Source: Megascapheus bottae
Taxonomy: Eukaryota; Chordata; Mammalia; Rodentia; Geomyidae
Direction: 5' to 3'
Length of the DNA: 64,000 nt
Assembly (NCBI GenBank): GCA_024803745.1
Contig: JANJXV010000188.1
Location: 895,001 to 959,000, forward strand
Part shown: piece by piece, positions 1 to 10,415 of the stretch
How positions within the stretch are numbered: position 1 is the first letter of the stretch
How the letters are laid out: the number at the start of each line of letters is the position of its first letter
Translations under genes and position numbers: made by a program
The notes under the pieces: model-generated
Seen by the model: the letters and a program-made list of their open reading frames with translations, nothing else
What the model was told of the DNA's origin: nothing
Database searches by the model: none

Positions 1-619
1 GTAGGAGTGGGTTGGCACGGAGGGAGGAGAATGTTGAAAGTGTGACCTTACTCACAATGCACTGAATTCTCAAACTGCTTTTTGGAATGGCAACGACTTA
101 CAGATAGTAAAAATAGAACTTAAAATGCTGTTCATCATAGTAATTCTGAATTTGGGCATTCCCACCCATTTGTGTCTCATTGCTCTCACTATAGGCTTGG
201 CCCAGAACAAGAATACAAGGTTACAAGGCCAGTAAATAACTGTACATTAAACAAGGCTGTATTAAGCCAGGCTTTTATTTTCACTAAATCACCATGAGCT
301 AAGCATTTCCTTAATATTTTATCATGAATGCTTCAGAACCGGCAAAATCAATACATATAAAAGACTAAGTATCATAACCTTGTTCCTACCTTTGGAGTTA
401 AAAATGTGCCAGTTACAAGAAGACAGACACAGGTCACTGTCCCTGTGTGTCCTAGAAAAGAGGAGAAATGAGTTCAAGAAACCTTAGTTCCAGTGTAAAA
501 ATACACTCACAAATACTCATTTGGTATTGGTACTGTTTCTTCTGAAGTGTTGCTGTCTCAAAATTGCCATTTGAGAAATGTTAAGACTTTCTTTTTCATT
601 AATGTAATGAAAATAATAA
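1..619. other. Unannotated sequence
   Basis: No gene, splice-flanked exon or clear repeat is visible here. Short frames have no recognisable protein features. It probably lies in or beyond the intron following the phosphatase P-loop exon of the minus-strand gene. Confidence 0.4.
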
Positions 620-1015
620 ATAGTGCCATGCACGCTGGTCCTCATGTATAATCCCAGATTCCCAGGTGGGAAGATCAGGATGGTTATGATTCCAACCAGC
701 TCAGGCAAAATAAGCAGGACCCTATTCTCAACCAGCAAGATGGGCCGGGTGCTTCACATCTACAGCCCTCATTGTGTGGGAGACATAGAAGAGGGTTTCA
801 GATAGATGGCAGCTCAGGAAAATGCAGGATACTGTATCTAAAAAAATCTGAGAGGCAAAACAGAGCTGGGCATATACCTGAAGTGGGAGAATGCTTGCCA
901 AGCACGTGTCAGGTGCTGAATGCAAATGCAAGCAGGAACCCACATTACCAACTAGAACTTGTAGTCCCTATGTAATTGTATTATTTGAATTGCATTGTGA
1001 ACATTTGCAAAAATA
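620..1015 (+). repeat. Old composite SINE (7SL/B1-like plus ID-like part)
   Basis: The stretch starts with a decayed 'GCACGCTGGTCCTCATGTA' and 'ATAATCCCAG' block, which resembles the Pol III region of rodent B1/7SL SINEs. It continues through 'CAGGACCCT..CTCAA' and ends with an ID-like block ('GAGAATGCTTGCCAAGCACG') and an A-rich tail. Similar composite layouts occur at 24968, 27323 and 40268. It is too diverged to name a subfamily. Confidence 0.45.
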
Positions 1016-1408
1016 AAAATGTAGAGAGACAAGCATAATGAATATGCATATTTCTATTCCTCAGATTATGTAATTCTAAGTATTTTGCTGTAGTGTTCTT
1101 GCTTACTTTCTACCTCAGCTTGCATGCCTACTTTTCTCTCTTCTCCCTCTCTCTTTGCCCCTGCCTGTGTGTGTTAGTGTGTGTGTATGTGTCATAGTGT
1201 TTTGTAGCAAATATTTGACAACTATAGCAAATCCTTGACTTCTTCCTGCTTCAAATCACGCATCCTCTAAGTCTCTTCTGTTACCTTCCATTTATATCTT
1301 AGTTTTGTCCTAAAAAATTTAAGTTTGAAAATACATTTTCTCTTACTATATTTATCCTTATAATCTAATTTTTAACATACCGTTTCACCAGAAAAAGGAC
1401 ATGTTTTT

Positions 1409-1648
1409 CATCTATTCTTTAAACATTTTTTCAACTGGAAGAACAGTTTTATTATCTTCACGTACAGAGAAATCAACATTGCACACGTAACCCTGCTTAG
1501 TAGCCAGTTCCTTAGCCTTTGCCTTTTCCAGCTTGCCAATTTGAGTCACAGATTTTGGACTGAGGACGTTGCCTCCCCAGTGAGGATGGATCTCATTGTG
1601 AGTATATGTGAGTATATGCCTGGGTGAAACTTTCACATAGTCAAACAC
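1409..1648 (-). pseudogene. Unrecognised 78-codon open frame, possible processed pseudogene fragment
   Basis: The minus strand holds a 78-codon frame rich in Lys and Glu (for example [15 protein letters not shown]) that ends PVEKMFKE and a stop. The composition looks protein-like rather than random, and it contains no L1 or retroviral motif. No splice sites bound it on either side, and an imperfect local duplication ('GTGAGTATAT' twice) lies near its start, which argues for a retrocopied or decayed fragment rather than a live exon. I do not recognise the parent gene. A chance open frame remains possible. Confidence 0.3.
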
Positions 1649-1649
1649 A

Positions 1650-1878
1650 AAGTATTTTAAATGCCAAGTGAGAAGTCATTCATGTTGAGGCCTGGTTATC
1701 AGAAGATATGCAACTGGCTAATTGATACATAAAGAAATTTTCAACTTCTTTAATGATAAAGAAGATACAAATAGAATCCGCGCTGACCAAGGCAGAATGG
1801 AAGTCATAAGAAAACAACAGCAAAGGCTGGAAAGATGGAGCAGAAAGATGAGAATGAACTATATTAGTATTTGAGGTT
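1650..1878. other. Unannotated sequence
   Basis: This is AT-rich non-coding sequence. I see nothing specific in it. Confidence 0.4.
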
Positions 1879-2072
1879 TTTTTTTTTGCCAGTCCCGGGC
1901 TTAAGCTCAGGGCCAGAGGACTGTCCTTGGAGTTTTCTCAAGGCTAGAAGTCTACCACTTGAGCCTCAGCACCACTTCCGGCTTTATCCAAATAGTGGTA
2001 CCAAGAAATCGAACCCGAGTCTCCGTGCATGCTAGGCAAGCACTCCTCCACTAGGCCAAATTCCAGGCCCTT
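1879..2072 (-). repeat. IDL-Geo SINE
   Basis: The element is read in reverse: a poly-T head, then 'GCCAGTCCCGGGCTTAAGC', 'CTACCACTTGAGCCTCAGC', and the complement of a tRNA-like B box ('AAATCGAACC') and A box ('CACTAGGCCA'). This dimer of a tRNA-Ala/ID-like left half and a Geo right half is the dominant SINE of the window and is diagnostic of geomyoid rodents. Confidence 0.8.
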
Positions 2073-2235
2073 TTGGTTGGGTTTGAAATTAGTATATCCA
2101 CTACGGAAATCAGTATAGAGTGTTTTCTTCAAAACACTAATTGTAGATTTACTTGTAAGTTTTATACGTCTCATAAGTTACAAGGTAACTTCTCATTTTA
2201 TAGAATATCTTGTTTGTGATTTTGGATGTGGTGAG

Positions 2236-2275
<40 letters not shown>
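2236..2275. repeat. (TG)n microsatellite
   Basis: About 20 uninterrupted TG dinucleotides lie just upstream of an L1 ORF2 fragment. Confidence 0.95.
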
Positions 2276-2277
<2 letters not shown>

Positions 2278-2339
2278 CATATGGTTTACTATGGAAAAAT
2301 CTTAAACCAACAATTTAATGATACAACTTAAGATACTGG

Positions 2340-3473
2340 AAAAAGAGTAACAAACCTAAGCAAAATCTAGTAGAAGGAAACAAATTATTAAAATTAAAGC
2401 AGAATCAAATGAATTAAGAATCCAAAAAAAACCCAGAATTAACAAAACAAGGAGTTGGTTCTTGGCAAAAATTAACAAAACTGACAGACCCTTACCAAAT
2501 CAGATCAAAAGAGGAAGGGAGAACACCCAAATAAAATCATAGACAAGAAGGGCAATATCACAGGAGAAATTATCAAGATCCACAGCATCCCATGGGATTA
2601 CTTTTCAAACCTTCATGCCAACAAATTTGAGAATCTAGGAGAGATGTATGAATATCCAGTAAATATTGAAATAACCAAACTGAACCATGAAGATCTAAAC
2701 CTACTAAACAGACCCATTTCAAGCAATGAAATAGAAAAGGCAATAAGAGACCTCTCATCCAAGAAAAGCCCAGGACTTGAAGGATTCACAGCTGAAATCT
2801 ATAAGGCCTTCAAAGAAGAGCTCACACCAATACTCCCCAAACTCTTCCATGAAGTTAAATTGAAGGCTCTCTAACAAACTCATTCTATGAAACCAGATTA
2901 ACCCTCATGCCAAAACGAGAGAGGAACTCATCAAAGAAAGAGAAACAGAGACCTAGTACTTTAATGAATATTGATGCAAAACTGCTCAACAAAATATTGG
3001 CCGATCAACTTCAACAACTCATCAAAAAATTATACACTGTGATCAAACAGGACTGATCACCGGGATCCAAAGCTGGTTCAATACATGCTACTGGGTTAAT
3101 ATAATTCATCACATCAGAAGTAGCAAGGACAACAATCACATGATCATCTAAACAGATGTAGACAAGGCATTTAACAAGATCCAACACAACTTGATGCAAA
3201 AAGTTCTGGAGAAAGTAGGAATCATGGAACATTCTTCAGTATAATAAAGACTGTACATGACAACCCTACAACTAGCATTAAAGTAAATGGGGAAAAGGTA
3301 AAGCCATTTCCTCTGAAATCAGGAATGATACAAGGATGCCCACTTTCTCCACTCCTGTTCAATATAGTATTAGAATTCCTAGCTAGAGCTGTAAGGTATG
3401 AGCCAAACATAAAGGAAGTTGAAATAGGGAAGGAGGAAGTGAAACTTTCTCTCTTTGCAGATGACATGATTCT
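2340..3473 (+). mobile_element. LINE-1 ORF2 fragment, interrupted by another L1
   Basis: Decayed L1 ORF2 on the plus strand, covering the segment before and through the reverse transcriptase. Readable pieces include MYEYPVNIEITKLNHEDLN, ISSNEIEKAIRDLSSKKSPG and, near 3440-3473, the FADDMI reverse transcriptase core. Many stops and frameshifts make it non-functional. The frame is cut at 3473 by a minus-strand L1 and resumes at 4578 after a 20 bp target duplication. Confidence 0.9.
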
Positions 3474-4557
3474 TTTTTCCCCACATATTTAATTGTAATT
3501 AATAGAAGGGTTACATAATATTCACTAGATAGAAGGTGCATTACTTCACATACTTTGATACTTTTCTCATGTCATAGTCCCCATTTCCCTCCCCCTCCCC
3601 CTGTTCATCTTGATTTCCTCCCTTCCCTATCCAATTTCTAATAGCCAATTAAGCATATATAAAATATATCAGATAACAAGGTGAAATATTGTAATAATAT
3701 GAGATAACCAAGGGACAGCAAAAGAGATAAGAGATAACATGGTACATTAAGGACAACAATCATTATATGGCTTTTGTTTCTATAACCTGGAGGTGGTTAC
3801 TAGATTTTGTTCTATTGTAAATCTCTGCTAGGAGAGCCCAAGGTTTCTACTGATTATGAGCAAATGAGCATATGATTATGCCAAATGAGGGAAACCGTTG
3901 AGCATATATTCCTTTGAGTCTGGCTTACTTCACTTAATATGATTTTTTTCTAAGTCTTTCCATTTCCTTACAAGTGGGACAATGTCATTCTTTCTGACTG
4001 CAGCATAGAATTCCATTGTGTATAAAGACCACATCTTGTTGATCCACTCATCACCTGAGTGTCATCTGGATTGGTTCCATATCTTTGCTATGGTAAATAG
4101 TGCTGCAATGAATATCATTGTGCTAGAGGATTTAGTATGCCCTTGTTTCTGGACAATTGGGTAAATGCCAAGTAGAATTGCTGGATCATGGGGTGATCTA
4201 TGCTTAGTCTTTTGAGGAACTGCCAAACTGCTTTCCATAATGTTTCAACAAGTTTGCACTCCCAATAATAGTGTAGTAGTGATCCCTCCTAGCATTGGCT
4301 GTTGTTAGATTTCTTGTTCCTGGCCATTGTAACTGGAGTGAGGTGGAATCTTAGAATTCTTTTGATTTGCATTTCTTTTTATGAGCAGAGATGTGGAGCA
4401 TTTCTTCATGTGTCTATAGCCCATTGTTATTTCTTCTTCAGAGAAGACTCTCTTTTAATGTTTGGCCCAGCTTTTAATGGGATGGTTGTTTCTTTTTAGA
4501 TTAGTTTTGGAGTGATTCAATTGTTTGAGCAGTTGATATATTTTAGATATGAGGCAT
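3474..4557 (-). mobile_element. Nested 5'-truncated LINE-1 inside L1 ORF2
   Basis: This minus-strand L1 3' end begins (plus view) with the poly-A tail complement at about 3474. It runs through the L1 3' UTR ('TAATTAATAGAAGGGTTACA' and the C-rich 'CCCCTCCCCC' tract) into the ORF2 C-terminal region near 3950-4550. The 20 bp flanks at 3454-3473 and 4558-4577 are identical, a textbook target-site duplication. The inserted part is about 1.08 kb, so the copy is 5'-truncated. Confidence 0.92.
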
Positions 4558-4577
4558 TTTGCAGATGACATGATTCT

Positions 4578-5160
4578 GTACTTAAAGAATCCTATAATTG
4601 CCACTCCTAAGTTACTTGTGCTGATTCAAAACTTTGGCAAAGTAGCAGGTTATCAAATAAACCCTCAAAAGCAATGGCTTTCTTGTATGGCAACAAGTAG
4701 AAGACAGAGGCAGAAATCAGGAAAGAAACTCCTTTTGCAATAGCTTCAAGGAAAATAAAATATTTAGCAATTAACTTAACTAAAGATATAAAGGAGCTTT
4801 AGGATAAAACCTTTAAAATCCTGAAGAAGGAAATCAAAGCAGAAATAAGGAAATGAAACATCTCCCATGCTTGTGAATTGGAAGAGTGAACATGATGAAA
4901 ATGGCAATCCTGCCAAGGGCCATCCACAAATTCAGTGCCATACTCATCAATATCATGAACAATCATGATAACAAGGATGAAAATGAAACCTATCTCCCTC
5001 ACCCTCACCCAGTACCCAACAACTTCAAAAGGCTAGAGATTTAACCATTATAGTGTCACTCAAAAAGAATGGAATTGTAACACTGCTTTGGGCAAATAAT
5101 TTGTGAATAGAACTACAAAAATACAGTCAGTAGAGCAAAACAATAAATACATGACATTAC
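4578..5160 (+). mobile_element. LINE-1 ORF2 fragment, continuation after nested insertion
   Basis: This is the continuation of the plus-strand L1 ORF2 cut at 3473. It carries the sequence downstream of the FADD motif ([18 protein letters not shown]). It decays toward 5100, and another L1 copy abuts it near 5160. Confidence 0.8.
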
Positions 5161-5686
5161 AGGAATGCAAAATGCTTCTTCACAGAAAAGTAGATAATCA
5201 TCTGAATTGAACAACAGTATAGACCCACTAGACTTAACAGACATCTGCATATTATTTCACCCAGAAACAAGAGAATATACAATTTTTCAGCAACACCTGG
5301 AAATTTTTCTAAAATAGACCATATTTTAGGGCATAAAGCACACCTGTGCAGATTCAGAAACACTGAAATTATTCCCTGCATTCTCTCAGACCACAAGGGC
5401 ATAAAATTGGAACTGAACCCCAATCTCCACCAAAGAAAGCCCTGTAACTCATGGAGATTGAAAAACACATTGTTGAATCATGACTGTGTCATGGATTTCA
5501 GAACAGAAATTCAACAGTGTATGGAAATTTACAAAAAGGAGCACACAAAATACCAGCACCTTTGGGACAGAGCAAAGGCAGTACCCAGCAGAAAATTTAT
5601 AGCTCTGAGTGCCTACATTAACAAATTGGAAAAATCACAAACTAATGATTTAATGGCTCACATTAAACTCCTAGTAAAAGAAGAAC
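5161..5686 (+). mobile_element. Second LINE-1 ORF2 fragment, endonuclease end to linker
   Basis: A second plus-strand L1 copy starts within the end of the endonuclease domain and runs toward the reverse transcriptase. The readable piece at 5407-5680 includes ELNPNLHQRKPCNSWRLKN. It is interrupted at about 5687 by a very short L1 3' end and continues from about 5823. Confidence 0.8.
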
Positions 5687-5822
5687 ATGACGGGTGGGAG
5701 TGCGAAGAGAAATGGGGACCAAGACACGAGAAAGGGTATCAATGTTTGTGGAGTAATGCACCTTCTATCTGGTGAATATAATGTAACACTTGTATGAATT
5801 ACAATTGCAATAAAAATATATG
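5687..5822 (+). mobile_element. Very short LINE-1 3'-end insertion
   Basis: About 135 bp corresponding only to the extreme L1 3' UTR ('AATGGGGACCAAGACACGAG', then 'CACCTTCTATCTGG' and a terminal 'CAATAAAAATATA'). It sits inside the ORF2 copy. An approximate duplicate 'TAAAAGAA' flanks it, and the host ORF2 frame continues across. The same 3' UTR end appears at 7862, 31090 and 39870. Confidence 0.75.
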
Positions 5823-6898
5823 GATAAAAGAACAAATAAATCCCAATTCCAGTAGAAGGAAGCAAATTATTAAAGTCAAAGCAGAATTAAATGAATTGGA
5901 GTCCAAAAAAACCATGGGAAGAATCATCAAAACAAGGAGTTGGTTCTTTGAAAAAAATAATAGGTCCTTAGAAAACCTTACCAAAAAAAGAAGAGAGCGT
6001 GTCCCTCCCCCACTCCCCCAAAAAAACAAACTATGGACAAGTCTGGAAATATCACAGCAGAAATTACCAAGATACAGAACATCATAAAGGAATACATTTC
6101 CAACTTTATGCCAACAAATTTGAGGATCTAGAAGAGATGTATGAATTTCTAGCCAATATTAACATAACTAAGCAGAACCAAGAAGAACTAATCCAAATAA
6201 ACAGACCTATTTCAAGTCATGAAATAGAAATGGCAACAAAAGATTTCCCATCCAAGAAAAGTCCAGAGCCAGATGAATTCACAGCTGAATCCTATGAGGC
6301 CATCAGAGTAGAACTCGCACCGATACTTCTCTAGCTCTTCAATGAAAGTGAAAGTGAACACTCTTCTACCAAACTCATTGTACAGAGCTACCATAACCTT
6401 CATCCCAAAACCAGATAGGGACTCATCAAAGAAAGAAAACTATAGACTCATCTCTTTGATGAATATTGATGCAAAACTGCTCAACAAATACTGACCAACC
6501 ATCTTCAGCAACTCCTCAAAAAATTATACACTATGAAAAAAAATTATACACTATGACCAAACAGGATTCATCTCAGGGTTGCAAAGCTGGTTCAATAGAT
6601 GCAGGTCAATAAGATTCAACACATCAACAGGAGCAAGGACAAGAATCACATGATTATCCCAACAGATACAGAAAAGGCATTTGATAAGACATAACACCCC
6701 TTTATGCTAAAAGCTCTGGAGAAACTAGGAATCCATGGAACATTCCTCAGTATAATAAAGGCTGTGTATGACAAACCCACAGCTAACATTATACTTAGTG
6801 GTGAAAACCTAAAGTCATTTCCACTTAATTCAGGCATGAGACACGGATGCCCACTCTCTCCACTTCTCTTTAACATAGTATTAGGATTCCTAGCCAGG
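5823..6898 (+). mobile_element. LINE-1 ORF2 fragment through reverse transcriptase
   Basis: Continuation of the second plus-strand L1. Readable blocks include EELIQINRPISSHEIEMATK and, at 6704-6890, [18 protein letters not shown] followed by [17 protein letters not shown]. It stops abruptly at about 6898 before the FADD motif, so it is truncated or broken by later rearrangement. A short local duplication ('AAAAAATTATACACTATGA') is present near 6520-6560. Confidence 0.88.
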
Positions 6899-7109
6899 GT
6901 TTTTCATTTGTTCTTCCCTCCCATTCTCTATTTTCCTTGTACTATTCTTTGCTTCTTTCATCCTTTAAACACAAGATTAATATGTTAGCAATGATGAATC
7001 TATAGGAATTCCTTATCTGAGGAATAGCAGTAGGTATCTTCCTACAGTCCTTCAATATTTATTTTCAACTATCTTTTTACAAAGGAGACAGAAAGGAAAG
7101 CATCATTAC
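6899..7109. other. Intronic sequence, pyrimidine-rich
   Basis: Non-coding sequence between the L1 fragment and the P-loop exon of the minus-strand phosphatase gene. I see nothing else in it. Confidence 0.4.
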
Positions 7110-7198
7110 CTTTCCCACCTTTGCAGTGAATTACGATGATGTTGTGAGGATCCTTGGATAACCAGGCAATGACTTCTTTAGAGAATGAAACCATCTCT
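7110..7198 (-). CDS. Tpte: TPTE-family phosphatase exon carrying the P-loop
   Basis: An 89 nt minus-strand exon bounded by a 3' splice site (..TTATTAAACCAG) and the donor GTAATG. It enters needing one base to complete a codon and leaves with one spare base. It encodes EMVSFSKEVIAWLSKDP and then IIVIHCKGGKG. HCKGGKG is the start of the HCxxGxxR catalytic loop of PTEN-like phosphoinositide phosphatases, with the catalytic Cys present. The K-G form is the type found in TPTE2 and PTEN2 rather than the altered loop of human TPTE. The Arg of the loop would be encoded by the next exon, which is not visible to the left. Identity with TPTE/TPTE2 is from known family sequence. Whether the gene is expressed is not known. 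Confidence 0.9.
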
Positions 7199-7298
7199 CT
7201 GGTTTAATAAAGATTTTTAGTTAATTAAAATTCATTCCCAAATTTCAAGCCCAGTGAATTTAGTGCTTATCTGACCATCAGTGTGGCATCAGACTTAC

Positions 7299-7380
7299 TC
7301 AAGAGTGGGGACATTGTGATCATCGATCATTATTCTATGCACTCGGTGATAAAAATACTTGGGGTCATAAGACCATTCGC
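7299..7380 (-). CDS. Tpte: TPTE-family phosphatase exon (IMIDDHNVPTL)
   Basis: An 82 nt minus-strand exon with a good acceptor (..CTCATTTCTTCCAG) and a perfect donor, GTAAGT. It encodes EWSYDPKYFYHRVHRIMIDD followed by HNVPTL. This matches the part of TPTE-type proteins just before the catalytic loop, where PTEN has the equivalent EDHNPP block. It ends with two bases (GA) that pair in phase with the first base of the next exon at 7198. The frame is open and free of mutations I can detect. The exon that should precede it, coding the start of the phosphatase domain, was not found in the 18 kb up to 25427. Confidence 0.9.
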
Positions 7381-7861
7381 CTGGAAGAAATGAGATACGT
7401 ATCAGGGTTGTATGCCTACTGACATGAAAGTTAGGAACGAAGTTTAAATTTTCTCTTAGGAATTCTTATCTCCTTTCAATTGTTCTAAAAGGATTTTTAA
7501 CATCACCAGCACAAAGTTCCCTGAGAGGAACGCAGGCAGACCAGTGGACAAAAGAGCCAAAGAGACATGAAGGATGTTAGGGACAGATTCTTGTCCTTAA
7601 AGATTTTTTCATCCCAAGTAATCTAAAATCAGCTCATGCTTCATATTCCTTACCTTCAACCTTCTAACAGAGTGCGAATTCTATTTTCTAGACTGTATAT
7701 CCTATCATCCTGCATTCTGCTTATTATATTTTCTAGACTGCTTATTCTACAATACTACATAGGTACCACTAATCAGAGGTTAATGGTGCTGTCTAAATGC
7801 TCAGTCCCTGAAAACATCATTAAATGTTTATTCTGACAATAAAATGCAATAAAAATGTACT
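7381..7861. other. Intronic sequence, possible L1 ORF1 scrap
   Basis: No exon was recognised. Around 7650-7740 the minus strand reads repeated SLEN-type heptads, which could be a scrap of L1 ORF1 coiled coil. The call is weak. Confidence 0.3.
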
Positions 7862-8034
7862 TAAAAATCGTGATTGGGAAATCAGGGGACAGTGAAAAGA
7901 GGACAAAAACATGAGAAGGGGTATCACGGTTTGAGAAGTAATGTAACCATTACCTAAAAAAAATCTAACTGTAACCCCTCTATACATTAACCCTAAATAA
8001 AGTACAAAAAACCCCACACCACCATAAAAAAATC
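7862..8034 (+). mobile_element. LINE-1 3'-end fragment
   Basis: It carries the same L1 3' UTR landmarks as 5700-5820 ('AAAACATGAGAAGGGGTATC', 'GTAATGTAACCATTACCT') and ends in an A-rich, interrupted tail. It is 5'-truncated to under 200 bp. Confidence 0.7.
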
Positions 8035-8529
8035 TAGACCGGTGTTAATGTCTAGACAGGAGAAAAACTGAAGACAGACACAGCAGAGAAACTGGGGGCA
8101 CATTCTTCTCTTTCTTCTGTTTTCTTTTGTCGTTTCTCATCACGCACCTTGTTCTCATCACCAACTCTTTCTGGTGGATCATGGAACATACTTGCTGAAT
8201 TGTCTGTGATACAATCTAGCATGAGAGGCAGGAAGAGTTGATTGAGCATAAGAGCACGAGCAGATCTTTCCTGAGCACTTCCTCTGCAAGTCTGCCTCTT
8301 CGCTCTCACTGGCCCATCTCTCTCTTAGGGAATGTTGTGCTGCCAAGCTCACTTTTCCTACTACACAGCACCAGCACATTACAGAGATTTCTGATCTGAC
8401 TTCTTACTATGTAATATTTACAATGAAATGAAAGATACACAAGGTGACTTTCTTACATATCTACAGTAGCAAATATATTAAAATGATATACATACTACAA
8501 AGGTTGTATACAAAATAATGTCTGGTGTT
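8035..8529. other. Intronic sequence with an unassigned minus-strand frame
   Basis: An 85-codon minus-strand frame (8052-8309) contains a charged stretch (DEKRQKKTEEREE) but no recognised domain and no splice sites. I would not call it a gene. Confidence 0.3.
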
Positions 8530-8535
8530 GAAGAA
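8530..8535 (+). other. Left target-site duplication of provirus 1 (GAAGAA)
   Basis: GAAGAA immediately precedes the TG of the 5' LTR and recurs directly after the 3' LTR at 16964-16969. Six base pairs is the duplication length typical of betaretroviral (class II) integration. Confidence 0.88.
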
Positions 8536-8896
8536 TGTTGGAGACCCTAGCCTGGGTAGGAAGCCATTTCCCTCAAGGCCTTGCTTAACCTTAAAGACTG
8601 GCGGCCGTTCCCCTGGCAGCATTCATGAGTCATATTATTCTGAGAATTGTCACAATGACCTGATCACCAGATATTTTACATAGGTAGAGACTCACCGTAA
8701 ACGTCAGCAAGCGGAATGCCACCGCCCTGCTTCCCCTCCCCACTTCCTCTTAGCTACTGCTTAAAAGCCTGCTAAGAATTTTAATAAACAGACCTTGACA
8801 ACATATTGCTTGGTCTTGCTCTTCTTTCTCACCCTTCTTATTTTCAGGCTGTGTCCCCCTCGGTTCCCCCGAATAACTGGTCCCGCGGGCGGGACA
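8536..8896 (+). repeat. 5' LTR of provirus 1
   Basis: A 361 bp LTR beginning TGTTGGAGACC and ending GGGACA. U3 has a TTAAAAG box near 8760. The AATAAA polyadenylation signal is at 8783-8788, followed by a T/C-rich R-U5 segment. It matches the copy at 16602-16963 almost throughout. CpG to TpG or CpA changes account for several differences. Confidence 0.95.
8783..8788 (+). promoter_or_regulatory. LTR polyadenylation signal AATAAA (5' copy)
   Basis: AATAAA lies about 20 bp after the TTAAAAG box, an arrangement expected for a compact LTR with a short R region. The equivalent in the 3' LTR is at 16850-16855. Confidence 0.75.
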
Positions 8897-8898
8897 AG

Positions 8899-8916
8899 TG
8901 GCGCCCAACGTGGGGC
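8899..8916 (+). promoter_or_regulatory. Primer binding site, tRNA-Lys(1,2) type
   Basis: TGGCGCCCAACGTGGGGC follows the LTR after a 2 bp spacer. It is the complement of the 3' end of tRNA-Lys1,2, the primer used by type D and several class II retroviruses. Confidence 0.92.
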
Positions 8917-9068
8917 CCGAGAGACGGACATTCTGCCGGACGGAGACACGACTAGCCACACAAAAGGCTCCCCGGGAGCGGACAAAGAATTGGAGAAGAC
9001 ATTCTCACCGCTCATGAGAAAGGGCTTCTTCTAGTAAGCAGATTGATTTTTCTCCGTCCCAGTCTAAG
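8917..9068 (+). promoter_or_regulatory. Provirus leader with candidate major splice donor
   Basis: A non-coding leader between the primer site and gag, where packaging signals normally sit. 'CTAGTAAGC' gives a candidate splice donor at 9034 (GTAAGC). A matching acceptor, TTAATTTTAG, lies at 14531-14540, immediately before the env ATG. Confidence 0.55.
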
Positions 9069-9416
9069 ATGGGTGATCATATGTCTAAGGAGGCCCAATT
9101 TATTCAGGACCTTAAAGCTTCCCTCAGGGAAAGAGGAGTCAGAGTTAAGAAAAAGGATTTAGTTCAATTTTTCTTGTTTATTGGGGAAACTTGCCCCTGG
9201 GTTGTTATTAGTGGACCCACTATACATCCTCTTACATGGAAAAAGGTAGGGAGGGAGTTAAATGAGCTCCTTGCCACAAAGTGGCCAGATGCAGTCCCTA
9301 CCAGAATATTTAGCTATTGGAACCTCATTAATGATGTTTTAAATGAAGGGCCAGAATCTGCCAAAGTTATTTCTGAAGCCGAGGCTTTCCTCGCACCCCC
9401 CTCTCGTCCCGTTTAG
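9069..9416 (+). pseudogene. gag: gag part 1: matrix, ended by an in-frame TAG
   Basis: The ATG at 9069 begins MGDHMSK, with Gly2 and Ser6 fitting an N-myristoylation signal for membrane targeting of Gag. The 115 codons resemble a betaretroviral matrix domain: basic RERGVRVKKKD early, then a Trp-containing core around GETCPWVV and TWKKVGRELNELL. The frame ends in TAG at 9414-9416 and then continues open in the same frame. The stop therefore looks like a single inactivating change inside gag rather than a true gene end. A programmed readthrough stop at this place is not known for this group. Confidence 0.88.
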
Positions 9417-10415
9417 GCCACCTCACTCCACTCCCCTATGGAACCTGTCCCTCCATCACCTTGCCCTTCAGTAGTTATACCCATGCCTAGTACAGGAGAA
9501 AATCCCAAAAAACCTTATAATAAATGCTTTGATCTATTGAAATCTTTTGATCCCACCATAGATAGCCAGAAAGTTCAATCTGATAGGGAAGTTCCTTTGA
9601 TCCTCCCTGTTTTTGAAAAAATAACCAAAGATATGCCATCCCTGCCACAGGAAAGCTTTAAACAACAAGCCAACAGTTGCCAACATCCAGCCCCCATTTC
9701 TGTTACTTATTCTGGACCTCCCCCCTACCCTCCCGCTTATTTTCCTCCACTGTCCATTGAAGCCCATAAGGCAGCTCTTATACAGACAAAAAATTATTTG
9801 TCACAGCATGTTGCAGGTTTAAAAGAGGTAGCCCAGCTACAAAAAGAATGTTCCCAGCTTTCAGTGAGCTTTGCCTCCCTGCACGATTCCATTAACCAGA
9901 TCGCCTTTGACACCCATAAAAAATCTACCTATTCCAAACAGGGACGCGCCTTGCCCGCTTTGGCTTTTCCTGTAATGACTCGCTCAAGAGCCAAAACTGA
10001 AACTGCTTCAGTCACTGGAATTAGAGAAGAACAGGAAGGCGAGGAAATAGACCCCGACTCTGAGATGGAAGAGGAAGAGGCTAGTGATGATGAGGATTCC
10101 CCTAACACCTATAAAAAGTTAAAGTTTAAGGCCCTTAAAGAAATTAATTCAGCAGTTCGCAATTATGGCCCCAATGCCCCTTTTACACATTCAATGCTTA
10201 AGGCTCTTGCAGGCGATGGTTGTCTTACTCCCGATGAATGGCATTATGTTGCGCAAGCCACCCTTACCCGTGGCCAATATTTAACCTGGAAGGCAGAATT
10301 TTTGGATAAATGCCAGGCTCAAGCCAAAATTAATGAAAAAAAGACTTCCACTCGTAGTTGGACTGTGGATAAACTTAGTGGCATTGGCCAATATAGCTCA
10401 ATAAAAACAGGTTAA
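9417..10415 (+). pseudogene. gag: gag part 2: phosphoprotein region and N-terminal capsid
   Basis: Same frame as the matrix part. It carries a proline-rich stretch with a PPPY late-domain motif (9717-9728), which in retroviruses recruits NEDD4-type ligases for budding. An acidic segment near 10030-10100 (EEEEASDDED) follows, then the start of capsid (YGPNAPFTHSMLKALAGD, CLTPDEWHYVAQATL). The frame closes at TAA 10413-10415, and the capsid reading continues one frame over, so a one-base gain or equivalent lies between about 10390 and 10415. Confidence 0.88.

Noticed and set aside
7636..7836. Phosphatase exon in the intron after 7380
   Set aside because: A GTAAGG-like donor exists on the minus strand near 7650, but the frame has stops and reads like coiled-coil L1 ORF1, not phosphatase.
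9414..9416. Programmed readthrough stop in gag
   Set aside because: The TAG lies within gag, not at a gag-pol border, and the provirus has many other stops. A simple mutation is likelier.
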